Positions 63,763 to 64,000 of a stretch of 64,000 nt of DNA are shown piece by piece (positions within the stretch are counted from its first letter, which is position 1; each line of letters starts with the position of its first letter). Below the pieces are notes generated by a model, which saw nothing but the letters and a program-made list of their open reading frames with translations, ran no database searches and was not told the origin of the DNA. Origin of the DNA: Pseudomonas sp. VD-NE ins (GTDB taxonomy: Bacteria > Pseudomonadota > Gammaproteobacteria > Pseudomonadales > Pseudomonadaceae). The position numbers were made by a program, and so were the translations under genes. The stretch is taken from positions 1,693,001 to 1,757,000 of the forward strand of contig NZ_CP134772.1 of the NCBI RefSeq assembly GCF_031882575.1. The letters run 5' to 3'.

Positions 63763-63864
63763 GGGTAACGATCCACGGGAGCGGCAGATTAGATAGGCTG
63801 CTTATGATACCGGCGCGGACGGATCTGGGGCGGGAAAAGTAAAACTATTTGCCGGGTGGGCGTT

Positions 63865-64000
63865 TCAGGATTTGGCCGGGGCAACCAGTTGTGTGGTGAC
63901 CAGCGCCGCCAGGGCATTTTCTTCGCTGCCGAAACGGGCGAGCAGGGCGGCTTGTTTCTCGGGCGAGAGACGGTTCCAGATCTCGATCATTTTCTCGGTG
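63865..64000 (-). CDS. C-terminal end of an unidentified gene (runs off the window)
   Basis: The last 44 codons read TEKMIEIWNRLSPEKQAALL, then ARFGSEENALAALVTTQLV and end PAKS. Helical, no domain recognisable. Confidence 0.6.
   Translation of the reverse strand, partial: TEKMIEIWNRLSPEKQAALLARFGSEENALAALVTTQLVAPAKS

Overview
The window looks like chromosomal DNA of a Pseudomonas of the P. fluorescens group. The reasons are high GC and gene order recalled from P. aeruginosa PAO1: the gbu block (PA1418-PA1422), recQ/MarR/FimV-like/plpD (near PA3339-PA3344), and trkH/nitroreductase/cpx/YciI/YciB (near PA3202-PA3210). Many REP palindromes and a LapA-type giant adhesin with its own type I secretion system also fit. 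All calls come from reading the sequence; no database search was run.

Layout. 1-7200: guanidinobutyrate use (SSS and NCS1 transporters, SnoaL-like protein, gbuA, divergent gbuR) and a DTW tRNA-modification gene. A 21-bp terminal-inverted-repeat element carrying six 111-bp repeats sits between gbuA and gbuR. 7341-21521: a type I secretion system (HlyD adaptor, LapB-like ABC transporter, TolC-like protein) diverges from a 2866-residue RTX adhesin with a retention module, a TAAG LapG-type cleavage site, tandem repeats, a VWA domain and RTX repeats. 21596-25374: a frameshifted DUF6124 gene behind a structured leader, and a 1004-residue Ig-like protein of unknown role. 25522-41685: mostly conserved genes (YbaN, UPF0149, recQ, MarR, FimV-like, plpD, Rdx, EamA, AraC, LpxH-like phosphoesterase, HD protein, Mpo1-like, AraC, trkH, nitroreductase). 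42014-51417: cpxA-cpxP-cpxR, a coiled-coil membrane protein, yciI, yciB, PHP phosphoesterase, YciO, scpA, scpB, DUF1289 and rluB.

51650-64000 is the most accessory part. It has a 45-residue peptide gene ahead of an M29-aminopeptidase-like gene, resembling a precursor-peptide operon. An aromatic amino-acid permease has an apparent Trp-containing leader peptide. A low-GC island carries an SHMT-like enzyme with altered active-site residues, an HTH regulator, a queuosine-precursor-type (VUT) transporter with an extra N-terminal domain, and a QueC of enterobacterial type. It is followed by a SUKH-3 immunity gene and a PAAR / Rhs C-terminal toxin / immunity cassette that looks like a type VI effector remnant. 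The window closes with arfB, an MFS transporter and a truncated gene.

The strongest candidates for something undescribed are the SHMT-like/VUT/QueC island (55205-59305), the small-peptide/M29 pair (51650-52824), the Trp leader ahead of the permease (53438-53718) and the family of terminal-inverted-repeat elements with internal tandem repeats (4943-5644, 29205-29443, 41696-42007).
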